Below, one piece after another: positions 1 through 12,700 of a stretch of DNA of 64,000 nucleotides; position 1 is the first letter of the stretch; each line of letters starts with the position of its first letter. The notes below the pieces were generated by a model. It worked only from the letters and a program-made list of their open reading frames with translations. It was not told where the DNA came from and ran no database searches. Source of the stretch: Callipepla californica brunnescens (taxonomy: Eukaryota; Chordata; Aves; Galliformes; Odontophoridae); contig JALIRH010000006.1 of the NCBI GenBank assembly GCA_023055505.1, positions 27,563,105-27,627,104 of the forward strand, written 5' to 3'. Made by a program: the position numbers and the translations under genes.

Positions 1-703
1 CTCAATGTTCTTTGTAGTTATGCACAGAGGTCATTTCTTACGTACTTTTCTCATACGCATTTCCTATGCACCAGTCAGCCTATTTAGCAACTTCACTACA
101 ATCTCATGTTCTGGCTCCTGTATTTCCACTGTAACATTTTAAGCCTTTTACATGCTTTAGCCCAGAAGACTTCTCCAGGTCAGCAGTTCAGCCCTGCACA
201 ATTCATATGTCAACGTTCTCCAGTAGCATCTTTTCCTTCTGCTTAAATAGATAAATCCATGTTCCTCTTTCTTGCTCTCTTTCTCTGCCCTGTCACAACA
301 AATCCCCCTTTACTTTGTCTGCTTGACACCTGCAGTTGACGTCTGTGCTCAGACAGGTTTGCCCAGGTTTTCTGCATCTATTCAGCCAGGCGGTACATGC
401 ACCCAGGCCACTGTTATTCAAAACATTCAACACTGACATCTCAGGATGTGTTGTTAAAATGATAATACTGCCACAGCCACAGCAGGTTAGTTCACACAAT
501 TGATATCCAGGTGACACAGACAGAAAAAGAAAAAAACTTCCTTAAGCAATGTTGCAGGTCTAGCCTCACTGATGTATGCTGTCATGTTTTTGGTCACACG
601 TCACTTTCAATTGAAATGCCAAGAAAAGAGGTGAAAGTGGAGAGAGGGAAAGAAAGAAAGATTATAAGTTAGCTAGCAAAAAGAAAAACAAGGTTTGCTT
701 TAC
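1..703 (-). other. RAPGEF5 intron, partial (downstream of the 31-nt exon)
   Basis: This begins with donor GTAAAG at 703 and runs off the window edge. It has a purine-rich patch (GA/AAAG repeats) near 624-660. I see no further exon or repeat. Confidence 0.85.
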
Positions 704-734
704 CTTTCGGTGTGGTGAATATTCATCTACAGTG
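704..734 (-). CDS. RAPGEF5: RAPGEF5 coding microexon (31 nt), residues 195-205 of the short isoform
   Basis: This 31-nt exon lies between a polypyrimidine acceptor (gtttcag at 741-735) and a GTAAAG donor starting at 703. Its first base completes the split histidine codon left by the previous exon (CA|C), and the next ten codons read TVDEYSPHRK. The mammalian protein has HTVDEYSPQKK at this point, just after the REM domain. The exon ends in phase 0. It encodes the linker leaving the REM domain towards the ubiquitin-like region. It was too short to stand out as an open frame and was found from the phase and the conserved string. I did not find the next exon between 1 and 703. Confidence 0.93.
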
Positions 735-1375
735 CTGAAACAAAAAGGAAAATAGAAATTATTATTTCAATCCAAACATTAGGAAATTTAATCTATCTAA
801 AAAAAACCCAGAAAACTCCACAGAACGGCTATAGAGACATTCAGTGAAAGTTGAGGTCATTTCACTCAACCATAGAACTTTCCCAGGAGTTGTGAAGTCA
901 GTATAGGAAAAAGAAAGTCTGGGAGCTCCTGGAAAACACCAATACCAGTGGCAGCCATACTCTTTCCAGTTCCCAAATGGACAAACCATAGAAATCAATT
1001 TCATTCATTGGAAAATGTGCCAAGAGAATATCTTTAAAGATATCTTCAGATTAATAAAATAATAACCCTGACACAACCACTGAGAAATAGGTTTGCTGCT
1101 CAATATTGCACGTGAGAGATAAGACACATCATCTTAAATCAGAGACTGCTGAGCGACATTTTGACAGTTTTTCCACAAAATTTCACACCACCCAACAAAT
1201 ATCAGATAAAATGGAATAATCTAGCTCTACTTTAAAGAAAAGATTAATTGTAAAAAGGAATACAGTACTTGCATCACTCATCCCTTTATCTTTACAGAAC
1301 TACAGCAAGATGCCAACAAAAACAAATTGCACCCTAAGTAAATGAGATCTGATCACAAAGATAATCAATACTTAC
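735..1375 (-). other. RAPGEF5 intron, 641 nt
   Basis: A complete GT-AG intron with donor GTAAGTATT at 1375 and acceptor ttgtttcag ending at 735. It splits a histidine codon (CA|C). Nothing else is recognised inside. Confidence 0.92.
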
Positions 1376-1473
1376 TGACGGCGATGCATCCCAAGTATTT
1401 TCTGAAATTCTTTCAGCTCCTTCTCAAGAATGGGATATTCATACACATCATCTAACACATTCCGGTATATTGT
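1376..1473 (-). CDS. RAPGEF5: RAPGEF5 coding exon, C-terminal part of REM domain (residues 163-194)
   Basis: This 98-nt exon has an acceptor ending tttgtag at 1474 and a consensus donor GTAAGTATT starting at 1375. It reads TIYRNVLDDVYEYP followed by ILEKELKEFQKILGMHRR, essentially identical to mammalian RAPGEF5. It enters in phase 0 and leaves with two bases (CA) of a histidine codon that is completed in the 31-nt exon. It forms the last helices of the Ras-exchanger motif (REM, RasGEF_N), which in Epac-type exchange factors packs against and supports the catalytic CDC25 domain. Confidence 0.96.
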
Positions 1474-3300
1474 CTACAAAGTAAAATAAATACCTTATAC
1501 AATCATCTGATAACTCAAAAATAAATCTTGAGTGTCCCAACAATTGCCTAAATCAATCAGGTGTTAGCATACTGCAATAAATTTCACTGTAATTTTTTTG
1601 CAAGATCCATGAGCAGAGAATGTCCCTGTTTATATTTTCAGGCTAGTCAATGCTCAGTTTGTCTTAGAAAAAACATTCTGCATCAACACCAAATGGGCAA
1701 GCAAAATGTTGATACTCATTAGCCTAGAGACAGACAAAATTGCACTCATGGCTGTTGCACAAAATCCAAGTTAGTTCAGAAGAATCCATTCTGAAGCTTG
1801 AGAATATAGCACACCATCACTCCTCATCCAAAATGGTGAACACAGATTAATCTGATTTAGATTTTTAAAATTATCTTCCTCATATTTTTAAATCTAGTCA
1901 ATAACTCTCACAAAGAACAACATGCTCTTAAATTTAAGCCAATAAATAAATAAATCTTACTTTTTCTTTCTGGAGAAGGCATTTTCTGAATATCCTCAAC
2001 TAGGAGCCTCAGTTAACTTTGGGAGACACCACCTCAGATAAAAGGTATGTCAAATGAATTGGCTTAGCTGGATGAAATTGAGTGAAATATTTTTTCTACA
2101 CCTTTTCAGAATCTGCACATGAATGCTACTCTTTTCCTTCCAAGAATATGGAGATCACATGGATAGGCTGAGTCATCAGGTTGCTTTGGCCCAGTTAATA
2201 CTCCTATATCTATGAATTTCAGCATAAATGGTTCTGGATTATAACCCTGTATATTGCTTTTACACATACAACTTCAATCATCATTCATGTTACTACTGTT
2301 TCGTATTGCACCGAATCCTGCAGCAGAAATACTGGGTATGCAAAAACTGGACAGCCACGCACCTTTATGGACAGAAAGATGGTCAAGGTATATGCAGCAG
2401 TATAACCTGGCTGGTGGCTGATGCCCAGTTTCCAGTAAAGTACCACAGAGCCTCGTACCAAAGAGTAAAAATCCTATGGTGTCTACTTTCAAACAGTTAT
2501 GTCCTCCAAAAACAAAACAAAACAGGAAGCTCAAGACTTTCTCTAAATTTAGTTCAAAATTTCACCCTTTGTCTTGACTGAATGACTGAAGTCAGTATTT
2601 TGGAAAGGTGGAAGATCAATCCTGTAAATTCTTTCAAAATATTCTCATCCCACATGCAGAAAAAAAATTAAAAAACAGAAAAAATAACTGAATGGATCTT
2701 ATGGATCTTGGCCCAGTGACAACATGGCTATTTGCAAACCTACAAGCAATAATAAAAGGCTTTGGAACTCATTCAGAAAGATCTGCAGATCCCTGTAAGT
2801 AAGGATTACTTACTTATTAAAAATGCAAAAAGCTGTATTGTTCCCAATATACACTTCATAAACATCCTACAATATCATTTCACTCTTCCTAGCACTTCTG
2901 ATAGAGATCACAAAACTTGCCCTACATCCACGATCATCTTGGATACTGAATTTAGACTCTGTGCTGGAAGAACAAGACCACTGTGTTCAAGGAACCTCCA
3001 CATATTCATCATTGTACTTCTTACCTTCCTATTTTTTTTTTTCCATTTTTTAGGCAGTGTGTAGTTTTAGAAGTTTTGCATTTGAAAGCGATGTTTAACA
3101 AATAGACACTAGATTTTACATACAAGTCGACTACTTCTAAGGCATTAAGGAAGGACACATGTAAATCACTTTCTTTTATAGATATCAAGGACAAAATTTA
3201 AATACGAAAAAGGATGTTTTATACTTTTTGCTGCTGGAGCTTTTTAGACACTATATAGTAATTAAACAGCACTGAAATGCATCAGGAAGTGATTCAATAC
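1474..3300 (-). other. RAPGEF5 intron, 1827 nt
   Basis: A complete GT-AG intron with donor GTATTG at 3300 and acceptor tactttgtag ending at 1474, in phase 0. It is AT-rich. Short open frames inside (for example plus 2228-2581) resemble no family I know. Confidence 0.92.
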
Positions 3301-3445
3301 CTTTAAAAATTGTTTTAAATGCTCATCTTCATGTAACCAGTCTTTGTAGAGAGAAGTCCATTGAGACACCAAATGCAAGACCTTTCGTTTCCTGCAGGAA
3401 ACATCAGAGTCATCTTCTTTCCCTTGATGGTTCTTTGCACAATAG
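3301..3445 (-). CDS. RAPGEF5: RAPGEF5 coding exon, central REM domain (residues 114-162), preceded by an AC 3' splice site
   Basis: This 145-nt exon has a GTATTG donor starting at 3300. It reads YCAKNHQGKEDDSD, then a basic patch and KRKVLHLVSQW, then YKDWLHEDEHLKQFLK. Mammalian RAPGEF5 has YSAKKYQGKEENSD and KRKVLHLVSQW in the same places. The upstream boundary is not an AG. The intron ends TGTAC (3450-3446) and the exon starts CTATTG at 3445. Using the nearest AG instead (caaag, ending at 3434) would delete the conserved H-Y-x-A-K residues. Starting after AC makes CA|C TAT TGT GCA AAG, giving H-Y-C-A-K, and keeps the frame. This exon holds the core helices of the REM domain. Confidence 0.95.
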
Positions 3446-4456
3446 GTACAGTAAGTTAAGGAAAATAAATACCAAGAACTCACTGAAGCTTAAAAATTCA
3501 GCAACGAAAAAGACTTTATAATCATTTTGTTTGTTGTTTGGTGATTAAAGTCTTTTTTTTTTTTTTTTTTCACTACAGTGTTCAGTTTTAAATGTATATT
3601 TATCCTGTTTGAAGCTTTGGGAGTTTCATCAACTTTTTGGAATGAAATGCTCAGTAACAGAAATGTTCATGCTCACTATCAACAGAACTTTTTTCCTTTC
3701 TAGATTAGAGAGAAACGTCTATAAAAAGTAAAACCCGTTTAAAAGGAATTATGCAATGTTGAGTCATATCCTTCCTGTAGAGAATGGAATTAAATTTTGT
3801 CCCTTTGTCCTGCACACAAATGCCATGAACGTCTGCATGAAAGAAGAGAATGCATCATTACAATGAAAAAAAAAAAATTGAGCAGAAGTCAGTATCTTTT
3901 TCCCTGTGCAAATTACACTATAAGCTGAAATAACACTATTAAGAAAAAAAAAATCAATTTCCACTATTGTCCTCTATTCACAAAGCAGAAACTGCAAATG
4001 ATAGAAGATATTCACATCATGCATTGTTCCTCTCCCTTCACTATTCTTTTTTCAGTAGGTGAAACGACATTCACAACAAAAAGAAAAAAAAAAGAAAGTT
4101 TCAATTCATAGCTCCAAGTTCATTCAAGCAACACTCTATAGCTTAAAGAAATAACTCAAAATACAAAATGAGTTATAGACTGCATCACATGACAAAAGAT
4201 GCAGACATTGTAGAAAACCCATTCTTCATATTTTTGTCTTTACTGAAGTGCATTACACAGGTATTCTAAGAATTAAGATTTATGTTCTGGAAAGATTTTA
4301 ACCTGACTTTAAAATCTGTTTTGTAAAAGTTGGAAAGATTTATATAACTTTCAACAAAAACAGCATTTATAAGGCTTGCACTGTTGTTGAGTTAAGCCTG
4401 ACAATATACAAACCAAGGTGTCACTGCGTGACGAGTGTTAACAGCTAAAAGGATAT
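3446..4456 (-). other. RAPGEF5: U12-type AT-AC (minor spliceosome) intron of RAPGEF5, 1011 nt
   Basis: On the minus strand the intron begins ATATCCTTTT at 4456, the consensus U12 AT-AC 5' splice site. It contains TTCCTTAAC at 3463-3455, the consensus U12 branch-site sequence, and ends TGTAC at 3446. The branch adenosine is about 10 nt from the 3' end, within the narrow spacing typical of U12 introns. No GT donor is available at the exon end: the frame runs into a stop 17 nt past the conserved LLR. The AT-AC splice yields LLRHYCAKNHQ, matching mammalian LLRHYSAKKYQ. Apart from the splice signals and A/T-rich tracts, nothing else is recognisable inside. Confidence 0.95.
3553..3570. repeat. Poly(T) tract, 18 bp
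   Basis: Uninterrupted T run in the AT-AC intron, about 100 bp inside its 3' end in transcript terms. Confidence 0.9.
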
Positions 4457-4535
4457 TGCCTCAGAAGTGCCTGGCACAAGTCATCTGTTGTCATGAAGAC
4501 TGTGTATGTGAGAAGGAAGTCATCCAGGAGAGTTT
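4457..4535 (-). CDS. RAPGEF5: RAPGEF5 coding exon, N-terminal REM domain (residues 88-113)
   Basis: This 79-nt exon follows a strong acceptor (tttttctctgcag, ending at 4536). The first two bases complete a split glutamate codon (G|AA). The 25 following codons read TLLDDFLLTYTVFM and TTDDLCQALLR, nearly identical to mammalian RAPGEF5. It ends with CA, two bases of the histidine codon completed across the AT-AC intron. The string is the classic RasGEF_N start, L-x-D-F-L-x-T-Y-x-x-F. The donor is the U12-type ATATCC, so a GT-AG-only gene finder would read through into a stop or drop the exon. Confidence 0.96.
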
Positions 4536-5009
4536 CTGCAGAGAAAAACAATAAAAGTCTAAGGTACAATATATTTTTGAGAGAATGAAGACAGTATCTT
4601 TTGCTGTTAATGTGCATAGCAGAAAAAAAAAAAAAAAAAGCCTAAAGAATATATCACTGATTTGAAGGCTATGTCTTGCACATTTAACAATACATTCACA
4701 CTGCAGAGATGAGATCCTTATTTAACAACTATATCCTCAATTCTCAATGAACCAACATTAACCAACTAAGCACAAAATAAGCTGTAGTTCAGGAATGAAT
4801 ATGAGTTCTTATCACAAACATCACATTCTGGTTGGCTCTTCTGGTTGGCTCCAGCCACTCGTTTCCACCAGTAAGCTGTTTCAGAATTTCAGAATACAAA
4901 TTTCTAGTAATAGAGAACTGAGATTGCCAGGTAGTGTGGTGAACATCTAGGCACAGTATTCGAGAAGCAAGAACAAAGCATACTCAAAAGTTTAGTTGTT
5001 ACTAGTAAC

Positions 5010-5065
5010 TGTTACAAATTATAATAGTTACAAATAGTACAAATAGTTACAAGTTATAATAGTGA
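5010..5065. repeat. Short degenerate tandem repeat (TTACAAATTATAATAG-like)
   Basis: Overlapping repeats of units such as gttacaaattataatag and agttacaagttataatag occur within about 55 bp. It is a local duplication in intron 1. Confidence 0.6.
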
Positions 5066-6248
5066 TTCATCAGTGGACTTACAGCTACTAAGACTGAAGG
5101 ATAAACCACTTCTTACAAGAGAGAGATAAGGCTGTGCCCTTGTTTCCCAAACCTGGTCTCCTCACTGTTTGTCCCTGATCCTGTCCAGCTAGTGCATACA
5201 TGTGTATGTGTATGCAACTGCAAGCATCCCAGAAGCTCTTCAAACCAAGACTGTTATTTCACAACTTCATTTAGGACAATTTCAGTCACAGTTACCTTTG
5301 ACCTGTCTGTAAATTGACTTCACAGACAACATGTAAAATGGCAATAAATTCATCCATGTATCACTCAAAGCCAGATATCATGTGAATATCACATGGATGG
5401 ATAGCTAATGATAACCCATCCTGTCAGCATGGGACTCAAAATACTTCTGTTGCCATTAACAAAAGCAAAGCAGCTAAATCAGTGACTTTAGCACAGTCGT
5501 CCTCAAAAGACTCCTGATCTAAAGGGGCACAGCTGAAGCCTGTTGTTTTCACAAATAAGACAATTAAATTCTTTATATTTCACAGACATTGTTTTAAAAC
5601 TGTGGGAAGTGTTATCTTTGTATAAAGAGAACACTTTGTCTCTGCAAATGAAAAAAAAACGTTGTGAACAGCTTGTTCTGTATCCAAAAGGTCAGCAGTT
5701 CATTCTGTTGCACATCTTTAGGATGATACAATGCAGCTATTAAAGTTGGAGGTTTCACAAACATTTATTTGGAAACTGCAGTTCCAGGAGCCAACAACCA
5801 CATCTAATATCCTATTTTAGTTCTTGATCAAACTATGTGCAGAGGTGCTCATCAAGTCAAAGATACAGTTATAACAGATTATTTCGATTGAAACTTTCTA
5901 TTCTTCTTAGGTGATATCTTAGTTCAGCAATACATAGCCATGCATTCATAAAAGAGATGAAGTATTTGCTGAAAGAAAACTGTAAAGCCCCTCAATAAAC
6001 TTTTGTAATTGTTCAAAACAGTGACTTTATCATACGAGCTGGTGTTAAAATACCAATATAAAAGTGTATTTTTAATACTTGAACATCTTCGCCCATCATA
6101 GGCACCTGATCAACAGATGTCTACTTAAAATGCTTCCAGGATTCCAAAGTGTTGGAATAGGAAGAAAGGCTGGGTTTGCTATGACTTGATTTCTTGTTGT
6201 TTTTTTCCTTAAACATTTTTTGCAGTAACTGCATTAATGCAATTCCTT

Positions 6249-6278
6249 AAAAAAAAAAAGAAAAAAAGAAAAGAAAAA
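6249..6278. repeat. A-rich low-complexity tract
   Basis: Run of A with scattered G, intronic. Confidence 0.85.
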
Positions 6279-7010
6279 TGGAAAGATAAAAATTTTTTGT
6301 TTGTTTATTTTTCATTTTAAATGGAAAAGAAAGGCTAAAAAGAAAAGTCCGTCAACACAGATGCATGTAACTTGTATATGGACTGGATCTCTACAGATTG
6401 CCTCTAAACTTGTTTAAGAATTTATACCCTAAAGGAATGTTTTGAAGAAAAAAGTCTAGACTATACATGTGGACCATTAATAGCACCAGTCATCTGTTAA
6501 ACTGCTTTAACAAGTGAGCAATGAAAGTGCTTTGCTAGATATAATATCTATTGCCAAAAGTCACCTAAAGACTTTATAGTAATATTCACATTTTAAAATG
6601 TCTCTACCAATTTGTACATACTCCCCAAAGTAGTACTTATCATTGTAGTTCACTCTAAGTTTTCTTCTCCAATGCATCATAGGTTATATAATTCCAGAAT
6701 GGCTTTATATGCCATAACAAGAGGACAAAAACTGAATATGAACTAATTCTTAAAAATAATTTGTCCAACACAAACAAATGCTCACTTCCCAAATGCTTTT
6801 GAAGATGTGCTCACAATTAACTGTTTCCTGGTCTCAATCTGTAAATAGAGAGAAGGACTATGCATGAGACAATATATTCATTCTGGCTACTAATGGACAC
6901 TTAGAGCAGTAAACTTCAATGAGTTGGAGATTTAAGCATAGCAGTTCTTAATAATTTTGACTAGGAGTAGTCTTAGGGTTTTCCTGTTTAGTGTTGGTTG
7001 ACTTAAGAAC

Positions 7011-7072
7011 TAATAAATAAATAAATAAGAAAAGAAAGAAAAAGAATTGAAAAGAAAAAAAAAAAAAAAAAG
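7011..7072. repeat. (AATA)n followed by A/G-rich and poly(A) tract
   Basis: Four AATA units pass into AAAG repeats and then an 18-bp A run. It is low-complexity intronic sequence, possibly the tail of an old retroelement, though no body is recognisable next to it. Confidence 0.8.
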
Positions 7073-9697
7073 ACAACTCCAGTCATCATTCATTATTTAC
7101 AGTGCACCATATTGTCATACAGAATGGGGGTGAATATCTCAGCTTTTAAATTTAACGTCCTGGTTTCTGCATAAATTTGTGGCCACCTTCCCCATTCTTC
7201 TTACAGAAAAAGTTTTTTCTGGTGTTTACAGCATTCAAGGAGAATAAAAATACAGTAATAGTTGACAAAGAAAAAATGCTTCCTATGGAGGAAAAGTATT
7301 TCTTCATGCAGAAGACTGTGATGTTATTTTTTAATTTCTCTTCTTCATGAATTTTTTATGTAATCATTTTCTCTTAGCCATCAATCTAATTTTTCTTTAC
7401 TCTGCACAGTTTTCCTTTATTTGGTTAAGCAATTATTACGAAGTATGCAGTCAGCTGGCAGCTATGGAATATTTCATTCCAAAGACAATTTCAAGCATTT
7501 TAAACTTCATTAAGACATGCAACAGAAACAGCATGAGTTCAATGGACTGCTGCTCCTGCAGCTCTTCAGGGGAAGCCTCAGGCAGTAATCTCAGCACTGA
7601 ACGTGTGCTCTCGGTATCATACCACAGACATAAAAATAACAAAAAGCAAGCATTATGTTTCTTTGTTATTAAATAAACAATTCACGTCAGTTTCTGCTGA
7701 GGCAGTTCCTCATGGGCTCAACCTTTGCCCAGGTGAAATAAGGTAGTGTAGACACCAACTTCACTGACAGCTATTAGTATCACATTTCCAATCTTTCTGC
7801 AGTGTATGGGTCCTTCTGCAACATACATGCAGAACAGGTGAGAAATGGAAAGAGCACTGTATATATGTGGAATTTCTGAGGCATGAGGATTTCTCAGGGA
7901 ACATTTGCTTTCAGTCAGCAACTGGAGGGTCCAGCAATGCATCTACAAGAGAAACTGCAGCTGAACTGCATGGGCATGGTGATGGGAGCCAATGGCAACA
8001 AGGGCATGTTTGACTGGGAGCAGGGATCTGGAGTATCAGGAAAAATAAATGATCGTATATTTAGATGAACAGCAAACTGCATATTAGCAAGTACTTTAAA
8101 AGTCCAGAGGATTTCCTGCTGCTTTCCTTGTGCTCACCTAATCAGATCGCATCCCTTTTCTCTGAGGGGGTAACTTCAAATATTTTGTAGTTTGCCCTCA
8201 ACATGAGGGCATATCTTTATATACGCACAATTTTAAATGACAGGAGTATATAATAGGATTGTCACAGGGGTTAACACACTAAATTTTATTTCTCAGTGGT
8301 TAAACTACTCTCCTTCATGGTCTTCTCTAGGCAGGGTATCAATTACCAACACCTAGAAAAGAAATTAATGAAGAGCTACCTGACACCTTCTGTTGTACAT
8401 TTTTAACTAACCAGGACAGGCAGTACGCTTTATGTCATCACTGTGTCCAAGACCTGAGAGCTATTCTCAAATATGGACATTCTCTTAAACTAGCACAGTG
8501 GAACATGGCAGCAAGGGAGAACTGTGACATTCATAATTTGTTATTAATAATAATTAATAATAATAATCTGTTAGAGAGATCTTTGAAAGTAAACATTCAG
8601 TTTGGCCACCACATAGAATGACGAAAGAAGGAAAATAAGCAGAGAAATATTCCAGTGCTGCAAATAGTTGCACTCAACTACCTTTCAAACAATATATCCA
8701 TTACTTATTAGTACACACATGCATCATACTCTTTAGACCACCAAAGCTAGAAAAACGTTGTATACATATTTGTGTTATACGTTCAATAGATCAAACTGTT
8801 CAGAGTACACCTACTGCTCTATTCCTAATATTAGACACCCCATCCAGCTTAGCCAGATATAACTGCTCCTAATACCAGCACTGAGTCATCAATCCCTTTA
8901 CACCAACAAGAAGAGATAACTTGAAGACAAATTCCAGTTTGTCCTGGATTTCTGATCACACTGTAACACCCAAAATAGTTCTTGTCTTACTGCTTCTCAA
9001 TGGCTAACAACAAAAAAATAAAGGTGAAAAATAACCCAAACCAGTCCTCCCACTTCCATCACCAACCAATCATTCAGATGACAAGAAACACTTCTTTTCC
9101 TCTCATATCTAAAAAAGCAATGTTTTGCATCCTATTCTCACTCTACGGTGTTTCTGTTTCCATTCTCTTTTCTTATTTTTTCTGTCATTAAATGCTTATT
9201 TAAATATTAAGAATAAACAAATTTATGCAAAACAATCAGGCCAACAGGATTTCAATATTCAATGCACAATTTTTTTCTTATGTGATCCAGAAAATGTAAC
9301 TTCCTTTGTAAAGGGGAGCATAGGAATACAGGTTCTGTGCATATGACTGTATTCATTTATCTGCTGATTGTCTACATCACATACTGCTAGTTGATAAAGA
9401 GGACAGCAATAGTGAAATCTGCTAAACTGTAAAGAAAAGGAACTAATCTAGTTTCTTAGAAATTTTATTATCATTCTGAATCCAAATCTTCTTCACTTTG
9501 CACTCTACAAATCCAGTGTGAATGGTTGTGCCAGAATTACAGAAAGATTTGAGGGTTTTTTAGATTTGTATTAAATCGGATTACACGAAAATATAGATAA
9601 AGCCTTTTTCCACTTTATGCAAAGTAGATATTCAGCTTTCCCTGAGGATTTTCTAGGGGAGGCCAAATCTGGATGAAGAAGGCAACAAGAAAGCAGT

Positions 9698-9737
9698 TGT
9701 CATATACTCATATTGAGTATGTATATATTATATGACA
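9698..9737. repeat. Interrupted palindrome (40 bp hairpin)
   Basis: The outer arms TGTCATATA and TATATGACA are exact reverse complements. An inner stem (ATACTCA / TGAGTAT) flanks a TAT loop. It could form a stem-loop or cruciform. No function is implied by position. Confidence 0.7.
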
Positions 9738-12700
9738 AACAAAGTAGAAAGGCAAAGAACTCATGTGCTGAACTAAAAATGTCACTCTCTTCAAACTATC
9801 TTCCCTCCAAACCAAGGGAATCACTAAATGCTCTCAGTTTAACTCTCATTCTAATAAACGTATGATATAAGAGGAGATTGTAACATCACCTTTGCCCTCA
9901 AGCACATTAAAACCTGAATATGAAGTATTTGGTGTGTGGGAGCTCCAGCAACACGAACTGTTAATGGTGGTTACATACACATCTCTCAGACATCAATGCA
10001 AACTCCGGTTTTGTGCAGGAATTAATTTATTTGGTGCTCTGAAGAGGATGGAGGGAGAAAGATGTGCTTTAGACAATATACAAAAAACCCCACAAAATTG
10101 TAATCCTTCAGTCGTGTCATTTCCCATTTGCAGTTATGGCAAAGACAATGGTATGAACATACGGTTGGCTCCAGACATCTCTTTATGTTAAGGGATTAAG
10201 CAGCACTGTGAATTGAAAAATGACCAGCAACTTCAAGTTTGGCTCTAATTTGTGTTCACTGTGTCACCTTTACCTTTAGGACCAGACACTCTTCTTTAGC
10301 ATCTAGCAAGGCTCATCCCCCAGAGTATATTTCAAAAACATTAAAAAGTTGGACTTAATAACACTGACGTAGGTTGTGAATTCAAGACACACATCAGCAA
10401 GTTGTGGGATTATTTTTTTTAATTAATTATTTAAAGAAAATACTAGTAGATAGGGTTGGAAATGCTACAGTGCTCAGAAACAGTTAAAACTTGCATTTCA
10501 TTAAGCATAAAAGCAGCCCTATGAGATAGGGTTACAGCTGGGCAAACAGACAGATGAGATCCGTGTGCTTGAGTAAAATGGATGCTGATTGCTTACTGTT
10601 CTGTAGGGAATAGACACTTTTTTGCTATTTTGAATATGCACTTACTGACTTCAAATTAAACTAGATGAGAGCTACAGCAATGCATTTGCAACTTTTCCTG
10701 CCTCTCAGCACTGAAAGCTCCCAGGCTCGATAAATTCTTTGTCACTCCTCTTACTCCTTTCCACAAAACGAGAAAAATTATAATCACACCTCAAGGCTGC
10801 TACACAGAGCCTTCCTGGTTCACATAATACTATGCAACGCTCTGAAACCTTTCAGCAATGCAAATGTATGTCCAGTAGTTGTAGCTAGTAATCAGAAAAT
10901 TGCTTGTTCTGCAGAAATGGAAAAGCAATTTGAGGGCAACTCCTTTCAGAGATAGAAGTTTCTCAATAATCTGCAATTCCACAGCAATTTACTAAAAATG
11001 TCAGGATGTCTCTGAGTACCAACAGTAAATGCTATCATTACTATCTGATCCAGCAAGATATCACTTGTTTCGGAGAGGGTGCTGAGTGGTCCCAAATCTC
11101 CCCTGCATTCATTCAGCAGATGGCAACGACACTCAGGACCTCACAGGATTAGCCCTTAATCCAAAATCAAATGCTCTGAAAATGCTATGCTGCCAAAGAC
11201 ACAGCACGAATCAAAAGCCAAAAATTATGCTGAAGAAGAAAGGTCAATGAAAAAAGGAACATCAATATATAATTTGCTGCTGATGTACTAAAACAATTAT
11301 AGTAGTTATGTCATCTAGCCACTGAAGCACTGAGAAATCAATGCACAAAGGAATAAAGAGCAAGACATTTATTTCTGCCATTAGGTTAGGAAAAGAAAAT
11401 ATAAAAGGGTGAGATATTTAACCTGTACAACCAGAATTTTCATTAGAGCATAAAAATCAGAAGTAGGAATAATTTCTAAGGTCATCTCCCAGTGAATCCT
11501 GGCAATGTTTTAACATCTGCAGAATGAATCAAACACATTCTGTCTGGTAAGGTCAAAGATCCTCCTAAAGTTGCATTCCAGTTGCTGCCATCACATATAC
11601 TGGAGCGTTTCATATTTTGTTAGAAGGACAAAAAGCCCTGAAACCACAGGCAGAGAGCAAATGTCAGACTTGTCTACCTTTAATGAGGCACTAATTTTTT
11701 CACATAGACATCTGAAGCTCTTTTTTTTTTTCTCCAGATAGGATGGAGCAGTGATTAATGTGCAGCTATAACAGTCTGGGTTACTTGAAGTTATTGGACA
11801 AATCCACTATGCGTTATACATTTTAAAGCATTAAAAATAGTGCCCATAGCTGTTACCCTAAGCTACTGCTACTTTTTGTTAAAAAAGCCCTTGACTACTG
11901 CAAGTAAAACACCCAAGCTTTCTATGCAGTGAATCTTTGATTGACAGAAAATTGAGATACTTCAAGATTCGTGCAAGGTACTCAGGGCAGCCTAGCTGCA
12001 GAAAGCACCCAGTCCTTTTCACATCAGGAATCTCCCGAAGTATTTCAGAAAAAAAAAGAAAAAAAAACACACACCACCCTCTCCTTCCATCAATTGTTTA
12101 TAATAAGTCAGCCAGGCCAGGAGTGCCTGCAGCAGCAAGACAGAAGATAAAAGATTTGATGGTTCTCTTTCATCCTTCTGTCCACAGCCAGCTGCCTGTG
12201 GGGCAGAGGAGATAGGCATTCAGCAGTAACAGCTCAGTGTGTGCTTCTCCTCCAGCAGGCACACAGCCCATCACCCCCATCCCACCAGAAGTCAGACAAG
12301 CAAATGCAGGGCAACTTCCTTCTTTTTCTCTTCCTTTACCCTGACTTCTTTGTATCCCTGCCAACACCCCCACCTCCAAGTACCCAAAGGGTTGTAGTAC
12401 CCTCCAGTCCAGATCCCAGATGCAACCATGTTCAAGTGACACTGAGAGCTGTCACTGCTCCACGGGGGCAACAGGACCTTTTACTGCCTGTAAGCAGCAC
12501 AGGCCTGCTCAGGCAGCACTCACCAGCAATGCAATGAAGGTGCTGCACCACCTGCCCCTGCCAGCCCAGTTGTACCCAACAGGTGCAGTGAGGCTCCCAT
12601 GCCTTCTCCCAGGTCCACTGGCTCAGTATGCACCTGAGTTTAAAGGGAATGCTAAAACTGGATGAAATATCTGACTTTCAGAAAGATAACAGAAAGTAAA

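Noticed and set aside
3301..3434. Shorter version of the REM exon using the nearest AG (caaag) as a standard acceptor
   Set aside because: It would lose the conserved H-Y-x-A-K residues and leave the preceding exon without a usable GT donor. The AT-AC splice explains both ends.
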